NCBI GenBank assembly: GCA_029641185.1
Contig: JAPWGK010000009.1
Coordinates: 570,501-634,500 of the forward strand
Direction: 5' to 3'
DNA length: 64,000 bases
Source of the DNA: Pseudofabraea citricarpa
Taxonomy: Eukaryota > Ascomycota > Leotiomycetes > Helotiales > Dermateaceae
The notes below the pieces were generated by a model, which saw nothing but the letters and a program-made list of their open reading frames with translations, did not search any database and was not told the DNA's origin. Below are positions 1-10,575 of this stretch, piece after piece; the stretch's first letter is position 1; the number at the start of each line of letters is the position of its first letter. Position numbers and translations under genes: made by a program.

Positions 1-1690
1 CGGCAGTGGCCCCAAAAGCAGCCGGTTGTTATGACTTTGATTCCCAAAATCATGAGTTCGGTCAAAATCTGCAGCATCATCGAACACCAGTAAGGTCCTT
101 TCATGCATTTGACTGTCTCAAACTGACTTGGGTTGATTACTATTAGAAATAGCAAAAGCAAAACAGGCAACCTGTCTCCTTGGAACAGCTTTTCCTGCTA
201 TATGCTCGACTTACCTCACTTTTGGGATCTTCCCGTCTTCATCGGCCAACAGGGACTGAGAACGAATGTGTGTATATATGTGTGCTGGAAAGAGATGGAA
301 TACAAACATGTTTCTGAATTGAGATGGTTCTATTTGTGGATATACTATTGCATTCAACATTGGATTGATACCAATCATACAATCATACTGAGGCGATATG
401 TTCTACGAGATTCTAGGCCAACAGTAGGCTGCAGCTTTCTGACCATCATGTCGTTTACTGTGGCTACCGTCTCCCGACAATCTATTCTCTTTAACAACTT
501 CCAACTGAACAAGATGAGACACTCTAATATGACTTCAATAAACTTATGTGTGAAGTACCCACGTAGCAAGCAAGATCTGAAGTATGCAGCGATGAATATA
601 TATTTTATTTCATATAAAGCAATGCTTTATCCTGAGGACAAGCATCATCGTCAAGCTGTAATTTAAATTGGTTGCTCAATTACACAGATTACCATCACAG
701 ATATAGGATCAATCCATATGTACTGAAAGTATGAATGCTACTCAGAATTTACACAAATCTTCTGACCGTCTCATATGTGTCACCACCTGCCAATGTGCCC
801 AACCCCTGGTTGGGTTAGTAGACTTCAATCAGTCCTTGACGTACTTCAAGTGGCGAGGCTGAAGATATCTTCAGCCTCGTACCAACTGTGTGGTCTGTTG
901 TCGGACAAACGTTAATGAATTCCGGGGCATCAGTGGTAACGGCGTGGGAAGGACGTGGTCTCTTCCCCTGAATCTATCTCCCTCAACTCTGTGATCTGTG
1001 TTTTGGCCATACAAGATGAAAATACCTGAATATGACGAGAATGGTTCTTCTTTGATTGCCAATCTTAATATTGGCTCAGTTAGCAAGCAGTTTTGACGTC
1101 TCTTGTTGTGTCTACTTCCCCTGGCCTAATTTGCCCAGGCCCCTCGCTTAACTTTTCAAAGCTTTGTGTGAATATTCCATGCAGCAACAACCAATGTCGG
1201 GCTGCCCGTGTGAGGCAAATAAACATAAACTGGATCTTAAGGTCTGTCAATACCAAAACTCTCTTCGTGTAGTATAGCTCTTACAATGGATAATTTTGTA
1301 TCAAATTCTTCGTGAAAAACTGAGGGTCTAGTACCACTCGCCCCTGTAAAGAAAGGTGGTGGTGATTTAGTGCCGAATGAAAACCGGTGCTCTTTATATA
1401 ACAGTGGCTGCTTAGGGAGGCTATGTAGAAAGTTCAGGTAGACAACTAGTACCTGTAGATTCTCTTATTCGAGGAAGGAGGTGCACTGTTAGTGACATGG
1501 GCTAGATATTATCAAGATTTCCCATGTGTATTTAATGGTAGTAGTAACGGGCAATATTTAGTGACAGTGTTTAATTATGACACAAAGCTCATTAAGACGT
1601 GTAGTATTTTGTTTGGAGCTCTCGGCATGAGTCGTGCGTCAGCGTTTGCTCGCCCGAAAATCTGCTAACAACGCTGTCGTGGGCCACAAA
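1..1690. other. No gene recognised
   Basis: Open frames here are short, lack a good ATG context and encode composition typical of random translation. I see no snoRNA boxes, tRNA or repeat. The last 100 bases may hold the promoter of the snoRNA host gene that follows. Confidence 0.5.
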
Positions 1691-2770
1691 ACTTCTCGAC
1701 TACAACCACAACGTTTACTCTCTCAACGTTAGCTTCAACTTCAGCCATTGTTTTCAACCACATTACATCACATCTTCTCGCATCTTTATTGTCCAATACC
1801 TGTAGGCTTCCCCCTGCAGTTGTGTTTTGTATTGCTACCTCGCCCTATTATGGATATTCCTTCATTTGCGGGAATTTCTGTGGCACAAGGAGCTTTGTGG
1901 CGCCAGCCCCAGATTGAGGGCACCACCCTCGACCTTCTCGATTCCACTTCTGATAGGGACATCTGCTTTGTAGCTTCAGTGATGATCTCATAGCTCGGAT
2001 TTGTAAGTTCAGTTCTTCTCCCTGTCGCGGCATACTTTTGCAACCTTTTTCATGGTTGCTCGCCTCGGCTTCCTCTAAGGGGGTGCATCCTCATCAACCA
2101 GCACAATTTGGATGTCAAGCAAGCCTCAAGACTCATTACAGAAGCAGTGGTTCTATGGATAGGACTTATATCAAGCATGGCATGGAAAGTCGGCATCATT
2201 TCAAGGCCCAAGCTGCATAGCTCTGCAGATTCCAAGAGTTCTCTGGTAAGTTCTTTCTCGTCATCCATTTCCACCATCACCACAGAAAGACAGATCTTAT
2301 ACGACTACCCTACCACACCTCCGACAATCAAAACATTGAACACAACAGTCCTTACGAAGGGCCTGCTTCACTCTCAATGGCCTGGTTTCTAATATCAGAG
2401 CAACTCAGCTTCTGAAAGATTTGGTAAGCATCAACTCCATTCCCTAATAGCTCTTCAGCATTACATCAAGAAAAGGCATTCAACTTCACTTCATTGACTC
2501 AGGAGTATCAAGCAAGATACTAGCTACAGGCATCGGCCAGAGCTTCTCTGTCTGTGGATAGTTTCACAATCACCGAGAAAGCATTGTATACAGACACACT
2601 GATGGAGGACAGTACACAATCCAAGCTGACGACAACTCAATTCAAGGTTTGTAGCTCGAATTTACTTTGAGAAACGCAGATCAGATATTATGTTGGTGCC
2701 GAAGGACTCTACAAGCACAGGTCAATCTTCTGGTACGTAATCAAACCTCCTCTTTTATTTTGCCCTCGAT

Positions 2771-2840
2771 CAAAATGATGATGCTTTTAAATGGCACCAC
2801 ATTGAGCTGATGATCATCAAACTTGTGCTTTTCTGACTGC
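2771..2840 (+). ncRNA. Intronic box C/D snoRNA 1
   Basis: C box ATGATGA at 2775-2781, D' CTGA at 2807-2810 directly followed by a TGAT (C'-like) sequence, and D box CTGA at 2833-2836. It lies in the intron 2733-2911. I found no perfect terminal stem; at best CCTC (upstream) could pair with GAGG (downstream). No convincing rRNA target was found for either guide. Confidence 0.65.
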
Positions 2841-3127
2841 ATGCTCTTGGAGGCCAGTAGGGACAGATGTTCTCGCCTCTTGGAAGAATGAGCTAACTCG
2901 GGTAATCACAGGCTCCGAAGAGAACAACGAATTCCCATATCGAGACTGTCGTTTTCCAGTACCTCTACGAAGCCATCATCGAACTGAAAACTTTGGGCGC
3001 GCTTCTTCAGGGATCTTTCAAGTTGGTTCACCGAAGCGACAGCATGTGGCCTGAAGCGAGACATCCCAATTTAGCAGATCTTACTTTTCTGTAAGTTGTA
3101 TCTCTTTATCTAACTCCTATATGCTCC

Positions 3128-3243
3128 TGCAAATGATGATTTGCAGATTCGCAAACAAATGCAGATTGAGGTCTTGCATGATTGGGAACAGCAGTATATT
3201 GTAAAGCAGGCTTCTGTAGCTCCCAGAGCCACCTCTGATTGTA
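3128..3243 (+). ncRNA. Intronic box C/D snoRNA 2
   Basis: C box ATGATGA at 3133-3139 and D box CTGA at 3235-3238. The terminal stem TGCAA (3128-3132) pairs with TTGTA (3239-3243), with one G-U pair, flush against both boxes. The C-to-D distance of 106 nt is on the long side. Guide target not recognised. Confidence 0.75.
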
Positions 3244-3385
3244 CTCAAGAGATCACACAAGTCCTTTCAGCAACTCTAAAGAATGAAGCTGACCTGTTTT
3301 CACAATCATAGATATCTCTTCAATTGTCTGGCACAGAAGTAGCAGCACCGGCCCCTGTATGTCGTCCCTTTCTATCTCTCTTCCA

Positions 3386-3487
3386 GGCGTAGTGATGAAC
3401 GAAAGTATCTTGGGTTTCTCAAGATGAGTCTTTTCAAGATCATGATCGAAAACATTTCCCAATCTCAAATGAGCATTTCTGAGCGCC
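3386..3487 (+). ncRNA. Intronic box C/D snoRNA 3
   Basis: C box GTGATGA at 3392-3398 and D box CTGA at 3479-3482. The terminal stem GGCG (3386-3389) pairs with CGCC (3484-3487). A C'-like CATGATC lies near 3440. The intron is 3357-3513. Guide target not recognised. Confidence 0.78.
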
Positions 3488-3837
3488 AACATGGTCAAAA
3501 TTTTGATTTCCAGCTTGTCCTCCATATTTCGGGCAATTCTTTTCTGTCTGCCTAGAGTCTTAGTTGAACTCCGTCTGCAACGCACATATTCACAGGTATG
3601 TCAATCATCTTTTCATTATCACAACATGGCAACATATGCTTTATACTTCATGTAAAGACTGCGTATCAGATGTCGTGCATATAAAGAGTGCTATACTTTT
3701 ACTGGACCTGGCAGGGCAGTGCAATGTGGGGTTTGAATTTCTCTTGCAGACATTTGCTAATCTCTTCTTAGATCTAGAATCTAAACATGAAATCTGCAAA
3801 TTAAATGTACGTATACAGCGATGTATATCTATTTCTC

Positions 3838-3946
3838 TTTGACAGCATCCAAATGATGAATGAATCTTTAACGAATGGTCTCGTTCGATTGAGCCATAAT
3901 ATGGCACTGAGAGCAACACAATTCTTTCTTTCTGATCATAGTCAAA
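3838..3946 (+). ncRNA. Box C/D snoRNA 4, U30/SNORD30-like guide
   Basis: C box ATGATGA at 3853-3859, D'-like TTGA at 3889-3892 and D box CTGA at 3932-3935 (another CTGA at 3907-3910). An external stem TTTGAC (3838-3843) pairs with GTCAAA (3941-3946). The 11 nt GGTCTCGTTCG (3877-3887) are complementary to the conserved SSU rRNA segment CGAACGAGACC. By the D'+5 rule the target is the second A of CGAAC, the same relation as in vertebrate U30, which guides human 18S Am1383 (from memory). Confidence 0.85.
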
Positions 3947-4076
3947 ATTTCCTACTATAACAGATACTTTTTTGGTCAAAGCTAACTTCTAGAGGCGAGA
4001 GGTTTCAGAAACGTTGCTTATCCGTTGATAAGATTTGAAGTAAGTGGCTCCCGCATGATCTCGTCTCCTGCTTCTC

Positions 4077-4156
4077 ATATCAAATGATGAAACGTTCGAG
4101 AAATTGAGCTATTTTATAGCAGTGATCTAATTCTCTAGAGGCTGATCTGATGATAT
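4077..4156 (+). ncRNA. Intronic box C/D snoRNA 5 (LSU guide)
   Basis: C box ATGATGA at 4084-4090 and D box CTGA at 4147-4150. The perfect six-base-pair terminal stem is ATATCA (4077-4082) with TGATAT (4151-4156). Upstream of D, CTAGAGGCTG is complementary to the LSU rRNA segment CAGCCTCTAG, close to the yeast 25S Cm2197 region. Strict D+5 counting points to the G of CAG, one base from that site, so the exact residue is uncertain. Confidence 0.85.
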
Positions 4157-4461
4157 TCGACTTTTACTACAAGATATACTGGCCCTAAATGACCATCGCT
4201 AACCTTTCGGAGTTTTAGTAATCTCACTTGGCTCCTGGTACCAGATCCTCGCATAAAAGGGTTATTCGGATTCTGGATTTTGTCTACCAATACAGAAGCA
4301 CCGAAGACGATGGTGAAATCTCATTACACACTGGACTCACCATATCTATTCCACTTAACCACGACTACCATATGACGAGGCAGAATCGTTATATGCAACC
4401 TACAATTGGGGAAACTGTACAGGTACGTAGCTTCTAAGGCTCGGAATTCATATCCTTCAAT

Positions 4462-4536
4462 TGCAAATGATGAGAAACTATCCATTCATCTGAAAAACTA
4501 TTTTCCATGGAAGAAAAAAAATACACACTGATTGCA
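4462..4536 (+). ncRNA. Intronic box C/D snoRNA 6 (LSU guide)
   Basis: C box ATGATGA at 4467-4473, D' CTGA at 4490-4493 and D CTGA at 4528-4531. The terminal stem TGCAA (4462-4466) pairs with TTGCA (4532-4536), flush with the boxes. Directly upstream of D', ATCCATTCAT is complementary to the LSU segment ATGAATGGAT. The D'+5 rule predicts methylation of the second A of GAA. A second guide before D (A-rich) has no recognised target. Confidence 0.86.
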
Positions 4537-4683
4537 CTGAAAATATCCCATCTATCTACAATACACAAGAGTAGTTCGGCAAAGGCTAACCCTGATTTGT
4601 TATGTTTAGGCTTCGCACTTCTTTCCCATAGAAAGAAACCCTACAGGTATGTCAACCTTGCAATTCTATTTTCTCCACTCAGC

Positions 4684-4765
4684 ACAATATGATGAATGTC
4701 TGTCTTTACCTCATAACGAGCTATCGATAAGCACTGACTTGAAGAATGGATAACACACTGATTGT
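4684..4765 (+). ncRNA. Intronic box C/D snoRNA 7
   Basis: C box ATGATGA at 4689-4695, D' CTGA at 4734-4737 and D CTGA at 4758-4761. The terminal stem ACAA (4684-4687) pairs with TTGT (4762-4765). No rRNA target recognised for either guide. Confidence 0.76.
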
Positions 4766-4899
4766 AGCTACCATGTTTTACATTTTCCGCATTTTACAGT
4801 CAATGGGAGCAAGGCTGACCATATTTTCTACTGGTTTAGACTCAACTGCAACAATATACTACAGAGGTATGTCAATCTAATATCGCTTTTACTTTCTAC

Positions 4900-4985
4900 G
4901 ATAATATATGATGATGGGCTGCCACAATTTGAGCTACTTACCAGCGATGAAAAGAAAAAATGCCTTTTGAGTCTGACTGCAACTA
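4900..4985 (+). ncRNA. Intronic box C/D snoRNA 8 (possible LSU guide)
   Basis: C box ATGATGA at 4908-4914, a D'-like TTGA shortly after ACAAT, and D box CTGA at 4973-4976. No clear terminal stem. GGCTGCCACAA upstream of the D'-like box is complementary to the LSU peptidyl-transferase-region sequence TTGTGGCAGCC found in many ascomycetes (one G-U pair with the yeast version). Ends approximate. Confidence 0.66.
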
Positions 4986-5123
4986 CCTTCTCTTAGCAAC
5001 TTCAAACCGGCAATTCAACGTACAGATGGCTAACTATAACCCATATCGAGTTAGGATTTGTTGGAACAAAGCACTTTCAAATGTAAGCAAGTTTAGCCGC
5101 TTTCCTTTTCTTACATATGAATC

Positions 5124-5212
5124 ATTTGAAATGATGAACATCTTGGTTATTCCTTTGAGCTATTTGGTAGTAACGAGAAAAGATACAGATGTGCCGCCTT
5201 CTGAGTACAAAT
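5124..5212 (+). ncRNA. Intronic box C/D snoRNA 9 (LSU P-loop guide)
   Basis: C box ATGATGA at 5131-5137 and D box CTGA at 5201-5204. The stem ATTTG (5124-5128) pairs with CAAAT (5208-5212), with 2-3 nt spacers. Upstream of D, ACAGATGTGCCGCC is a 14-nt perfect complement of LSU GGCGGCACATCTGT, and two more G-U pairs extend it. The D+5 rule predicts the C of GGGGCGG, in the P-loop region. Confidence 0.87.
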
Positions 5213-5568
5213 AATTCTACAAAAGTCATCCCTGAATCTCTAATAGAAACCAAGCTGACTAGACTCTTTGTAGCTACGGTCTTCGCCAACGGTTTTTTAT
5301 TGGGATAAGTACTCCTCGCCTTGATTTCAATCTTATGCTAATAATGCCTTGCGTATCTTTCAACAGATTCAAAAATGATTAGCCCGGACCCAAAAACCTT
5401 AATACATATTAAGAAGCCACGATCTCGAAATCTTCCTAAACACACCTTTGTCCACACAAAAGAGGCCACTAGTATGTTCTCTATTTGAACAGGGGCAGAA
5501 GCAATCCTCTGTGACCCGATTGATTACGTAAGTCTACTTCTTCTTAGCAATTTCAAAAGTAAACATTC

Positions 5569-5659
5569 ATTCATGATGATACCCTCTATTGTACTCATTC
5601 CAACCCAAGCGCGCCTTCAGGGAGCATTGCGGACAACCCAATTTAGTATATCTGAGAAT
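5569..5659 (+). ncRNA. Intronic box C/D snoRNA 10 (SSU guide)
   Basis: C box ATGATGA at 5573-5579 and D box CTGA at 5652-5655. The terminal stem ATTC (5569-5572) pairs with GAAT (5656-5659). ATTGTACTCATTCCAA (about 5588-5603) is a 16-nt complement of the conserved SSU segment TTGGAATGAGTACAAT. The box after this guide is degenerate (CCCA), so the methylated residue cannot be fixed. Confidence 0.84.
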
Positions 5660-5900
5660 TGCGCATTATACTTGCCAAAAAGCTTTACAGACCTTATTTC
5701 CTATCCACCAAATCTAATAACTGAGAAGACTGCTAATTATTTACACGACACTCAGGAACTTTGTGGCCTTTTTAGGCCTCCGACCAGTGACTCCAAGCCC
5801 ATGACAAGGTACCAAACTATCGAGCCAGTCGTTCATATATCAATATCCGAAGTAGGAGCTATAGGAAGAATCGAGAACTTTTTTATAACTGTGGGATGAT

Positions 5901-6807
5901 GTAGGGGGAGGGTTTACACAACTTTGCAGGGTGAAGATCCAAATTGATGGATTGAGGGAATCGATTAGCCGACGCGAATATGTACTCCATATTCTTCCAC
6001 GATCTTGGATACACCATTATCTGTCACTGAGACATTAGATCGTCTCGATAAGCAGAATTTACGCACTCATACTTGCCTTTATACAAATATACAATTCCAT
6101 GCACTCCCTCTAGCATATAGCTCAATGGAAGTGTTTTGGAACAAGTCGAACACCGTTGTTTAATGTTAAGTCACACAAATCAACATTTTTGTGGGGAGTG
6201 TTGCACTAAGACTAAAGAGAATCACCATCGATGGTGTAGTAAAGATTCCTCACCCCTGCCACCAACAGGTACTCGGCAAATAACAACATCAGATTTTCAT
6301 CAATTGTTAATTTTATGATGGGAATTTGGCTCTCAATTCGATAAAATTCTGTAGTCTTCTTTGGTGACCTTCGTCCAAGAAACCATTTCACTTGTCATAT
6401 AGTCGAATCAAATCTATTTGACTGGTGTTTACTTTCATATCTGGTTTTTTTCGCGTGCTAAATATACCTGCTTAGGTGCTATAGATGAGTTAAGAGTGGG
6501 GGATAGAGTCTCCACTCAACTCTTATCATCAAATCTCGGCTTTGACATCTTGATATGCTGAAATCTTCTTATCGCTCTTCGGTAGCCTGCATCAGCCGTT
6601 TGCTAGTGTGTCTATCAGCTGTAAGTGTAGCGACGAAAGGCATGAAATTGGCAATGATATGATGATATCTGTACTTGTTGTGAGCCCCATGTAGCAGTTC
6701 CTGTTATTTTCTCAATTCAAGTTCTAGACGGAACCAGCTCAATATCCAGGTCTTGCCTGAACTCTTTGTCGCAAGCTGCTTACCAATTGTTGAATTTCAA
6801 GGTCATA
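5901..6807. other. Intergenic; amidase promoter region
   Basis: No gene or snoRNA seen. TATC/GATA-type hexamers (for example TTATCA near 6524 and TTATCG near 6570) lie within 300 bp of the amidase start. A lone ATGATGA at 6659 lacks a matching D box and stem. Confidence 0.4.
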
Positions 6808-8642
6808 ATGTCAGTTGTATCTCTGTCCGAAGCGATCAATGGCAAGATCGGCTTAGAGAAGCTACACGAGTTGGCCAATAAGCTAGGCTTCAATATCTCC
6901 GAAAAGGACCAGAATGACTATCTCACATTATTAAATGCAGCAGATTCTGCTATTCAACTTGTCGATCATCTGCCAGAGTACCTCGACGCTCGATTATCTC
7001 CACATCAAAGTACGGCCGACACCCGCAAGTTCTGGAAACTAGAAAACGAGGAGAATCCGCTACGTGCATGGAGTCACAAGGTGAGTCTCAATTTGTACAC
7101 GTTCTAATCAAACAATACTGACTGTGTATGTAAGTGTGATATTCAACCTCCACACCAAGTTTTGACATCTTCGGCCTTGGAAGGCCGATCTGTCTGCTTC
7201 AAAGACAACATCTCAGTCCGTGGTCTTCCTCTCACATGTGGGACGTTTCCCCAACTTCTTTGGAATTGCTCAAAACATCGGATTTCCACTATTGATGCAT
7301 CTGTTGTATCTCGAGTAATCCAAGCCGGTGCAACGGTGCTGGGGACTGCTACATGCGAGAACTACTCCATGTGCGCACTTTCTTATAGCAGTGCCTCTGG
7401 TCCCGTGCAGAATCCTTGGCTGCCAGGATACACGACAGGAGGGAGCAGTAGTGGTTGTGCAGCTCTCGTAGCGATCGCCAGAGTGAAAGCATGGCGAGAT
7501 GCCAGAGGCTTAGAGGGTGGTAATTTAGGAGAAGGTAGTGATATGGCGGTTGGTGGAGACCAGGGAGGAAGTATCCGTTTGGTGAGATCAAATTTATATC
7601 CTCTCGATGAGCTGCAACCTCTAACTGTATTCATCAGCCAGCGGCGTATACTGGTGTCTACGGACTCAAACCAACTCATGGACTTATACCATACACCGGA
7701 ATTGCGTCGCTACACCCTCTAATTGATCACTGTGGTCCTATTGCGAATTCTATCTCCGACATCGCTCTCTTACTCTCTGTCCTTGCAGGCTACGATGGAA
7801 TGGATCCAAGAATGACACCTGAGTCCCCCCTCTGCGCCAATGTCAAGAATTATCCCATGGCACTACAGGATATGGTCAAGGAAAAGCAGAGCCGAGGCGA
7901 ATGGCAGTACGGTTCTGCAGCAGCAGACCTAAAAGTTGGAATCATCAAAGAAGCGTGGGAATTTCCCGGCATCGATCCTGAAGTTGCTTCAGTCGTGCGC
8001 ACCGCAGCAGAACGATTTACCCAAGTTGGTGCCAGCGTCGAAGAAGTCAGTATCCCTCTTCATGCCCATGGCCCCGCAATATGGACAGCCGCAACACGAG
8101 CGACTATGGCCAACTATGCTACTCAAAACCAGACCTTGCCACTCCTCTCCTACCCGCTCCCACATCTATCCCCTCCTCCCCCTTCACAAGAGATGTACGA
8201 TCTTCTTTCCCACCACAACCCAGCCGTCATCAACGTTCTATTGTCGTCTGCCTACCTCTCACAAGCATATCCTCCCTCAGTGACAGCGAAAGCACACATG
8301 CACGTTCACGAACTCCGGGCCGCATATGATGCCGCGCTGGGGAAATTCGATGTCCTGGTCACACCAGTCAATCCAACGGCTGGCATGAAGCATCCGACTG
8401 ATGATATGGGAGTCCTTGAAAGAATTGCTTTGGCGGTTGGCAATACGTGTAATACGTGTCCATTCAATGTCACGGGACATCCGGCGTTCAGTATGCCTGT
8501 TGGTTGGGCGAGCGTAAAGGATGGGAAAGAGGGCGAGAAGTTACCCGTTGGCATGCAGATTATCGGGAAGAGGTGGGGGGAGGAACGTGTGCTGAAGGCG
8601 GCGTTGGCTTGGGAGGTTGCGGGACTGGGCCTTGATTCCTAA
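6808..8642 (+). CDS. Amidase (amidase-signature family, AmdS-like)
   Basis: Three exons: 6808-7080, 7135-7581 and 7638-8642, about 574 aa, the usual size for fungal amidases. The Ser-cisSer-Lys triad is visible: Lys in VCFKDNI, the cis-Ser in the GGSSSG stretch, and the nucleophile in GGSIR. The second intron splits right after GGSIR, and the reading resumes with PAAYTGVYGLKPTHG, a standard family block. The start at 6808 is the first in-frame ATG. It hydrolyses a carboxamide to acid plus ammonia; the substrate cannot be told from sequence. It is cytosolic (no signal peptide) and convergent with the 2OG oxygenase at 9009. It probably belongs to the N-compound cluster that continues to 23.9 kb. 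The acceptor at 7134 (TAAG) is not strong. Confidence 0.92.
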
Positions 8643-9008
8643 TTCAAGATTGATCTCTTTCGAATTTTGAGTGTTTCTGATGCCCGGGATATTGCTGTAC
8701 AGCTTCGCGTGAAGATGCCTTCATGTATCAAAATTGAAATGAACAGCCAGATGGGTAGAACTCCGTAGTGGCATTTAGGATGTTACGCCTATGTCCATTG
8801 AATTAAGTGTATTCAAGACTATAGATTTCTGCATTACCAATATTAAGCGAAATATGGGACATTCGGAATGAAAAGACATTATCAAATTCTGAACCTTCTC
8901 TCATAGTTTGGCCTTGGAAAAAATAGATCGATCATTTTTTAACGCCAATTCTGACATCGAGGTAGATAAGTACAGTCTTCGGGGCTAGTTTTACCTCATA
9001 AGCCCAGA

Positions 9009-10219
9009 TTATACCACCACACTCGGATGCTTATACCGCGCAGCCTGAAGCCTCTTCTTGAAGTAGTCACCCACGATAATCTCCTCGTATGATTCTCCCT
9101 CTTTTCTACAATTCTCCAAAACCCTGACCTTTGCATCCTCATTTGGGCTAAAGAAAAACGGCATCGAGAACCTCTTCTCGCCCGTGAGATTAACAACTCT
9201 ATGCACCGTGCTCTGCCACTGATTATTCGTCGCCTGCATCAAGAAATCCCCAATATTTACAACAAAAGTTCTAGGTACGGGAGGTGCAGCAACCCATTTT
9301 CCATTCTCGTTGAGCACCTGCAGAGCCGGCACGGTATCCTGGCATACCAGTGTGAACCAGCAATAATCCGTGTGAGCGCCAATACCAACGTCTTGACTTT
9401 CCAGATTTTCTTGCGCCGGATAATGCAGTGCTCGAATGGCCGTCATGGGGAAGGTACATAAGCTATCGAAGGAATCCTCTGGGATCTCGAGCGCGAGCGC
9501 AAAGATGTGCAGTAGTCGATACGAAAAGGCTAGAACATGTGAGTAGTATGCATACATAGCTTTTCGAAACTCTGTGTTTTGCGATGGCCATTGGTTCTTC
9601 TTCGGATTGAGGACCTTCGCGCCTGGAGGGACGTGTTGTTCGGGATCAGAGGCATCTTCGCCCATAGTGAAAGATTCTTTCATATCTGTTGTTAGACTCA
9701 TCAGCCGCTTGTTATTCTAGACTCTCATTTGCCGTGCGACAGGCATGGGAGAGTAAGAGACATTACCTCCACGACTATCTGGGTCCAACTTCGTCTCAAA
9801 AAGGGGCTCATATCCCCTAAAGAAAGCCGATTTGTGGATATGCGTCTCCATTTTGGTATCGTGGTCCTGACTGAAGAATTTTTCGAGAGCCTCAAATGTC
9901 GCCTGCACGGTTTCTTCAGGCACATCATGGTTCTGGGCATAGAAAAAGCCAACTTCCCGACAGGCCTTCCCGACTTCGCGTGCTACGCGTTTGCGGTCCT
10001 CAAGGGCGGATGAGAACATCCCGCTCATATCAATGAGAGGGATTTCGCTGAATGTTGGCTTGGCATCTTCATCCTCGAGAACACGACGTTTGCCAGGCTT
10101 TCCTCCGGCATGGAAGTGCACATACTAGTAATGTTGTTTAGCTACAGGAAGTAGGATTTAGTCTTGAGATTGAGACTTACTTCAGGTTTTCCCTTCTCTA
10201 AACTTTCAGGTATGGCCAT
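9009..10219 (-). CDS. 2OG-Fe(II) oxygenase (isopenicillin N synthase-like fold)
   Basis: Exons on the - strand are 10219-10181, 10124-9767 and 9685-9009, giving 357 aa. The N-terminal DIOX_N part carries PLIDMSG and GFFYAQNHDV. The C-terminal catalytic part has the iron ligands HTD (in GAHTDYCWF) and the distal His (VHRVVN), followed by RFS, the RxS signature for 2-oxoglutarate. The family couples decarboxylation of 2-oxoglutarate to substrate oxidation (hydroxylation, demethylation, desaturation). Fungal relatives include thymine 7-hydroxylase and gibberellin oxidases, but the substrate here is unknown. It is cytosolic. Five GATA-type hexamers lie 350-450 bp upstream. A second, only distantly similar member of the family lies in the same cluster at 17.4 kb. 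Confidence 0.92.
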
Positions 10220-10575
10220 TATTCTGAATTTTCTCAGGCTGCGCTGATGTGTGCTGTCTTTGACTGTGAGTTTTCATAACTCTGGATAGTTCCGAGCACG
10301 TATTTATGAACGCCTGCATGTCCAGTTTTCACATTTCCACAATGAGGCATCTCTCAATCGCTGCCTATCAAAGCTTGCAAGAGAATAACATCCCACTCGA
10401 CTCATCTGATCGCTATCAGTTGAATCTCATATTATCCAGCTCAGCGATACCATGCAGAGTATCTTTGCCAAAGTATTTCCATTCTCAAGCCTTACTCTAG
10501 AACCGAGGAAATATTTTTTTCCCTCGTAGACTTTATCATGCCAGATATAGAATTGGTTTCGCATCTATTTTGGGC

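Larger units (their letters stand above)
1700..5900 (+). ncRNA. Non-coding multi-intron snoRNA host gene
   Basis: A run of about a dozen introns with good donors and acceptors, but with no open reading frame linking the exons. Introns I can place are 2733-2911, 3091-3311, 3357-3513, 3596-3749, 3807-3963, 4040-4218, 4423-4609, 4647-4839, 4867-5054, 5083-5273 and 5528-5755. Most show GTAYGT/GTAAGT donors and a CTAAC or CTGAC branch site. All but 3596-3749 hold one box C/D snoRNA, with the C box usually 35-48 nt after the donor. The spliced exons appear to be by-products, as in snoRNA host genes known from animals and from Neurospora. Further small introns without snoRNAs are likely near 2246, 2423 and 2646. 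Transcript ends are approximate: start guessed near the pyrimidine-rich stretch at about 1690-1750, end after the last acceptor at 5755. Confidence 0.8.

Noticed and set aside
133..666. 177-codon open frame on the + strand
   Set aside because: Starts with TTG, random-looking composition, no family match; upstream of any supported gene.
1979..1985. GTGATGA resembling a C box
   Set aside because: No CTGA within 110 nt and no stem.
6659..6760. ATGATGA with a distant CTGA before the amidase gene
   Set aside because: No terminal stem, not in an intron, no guide recognised.
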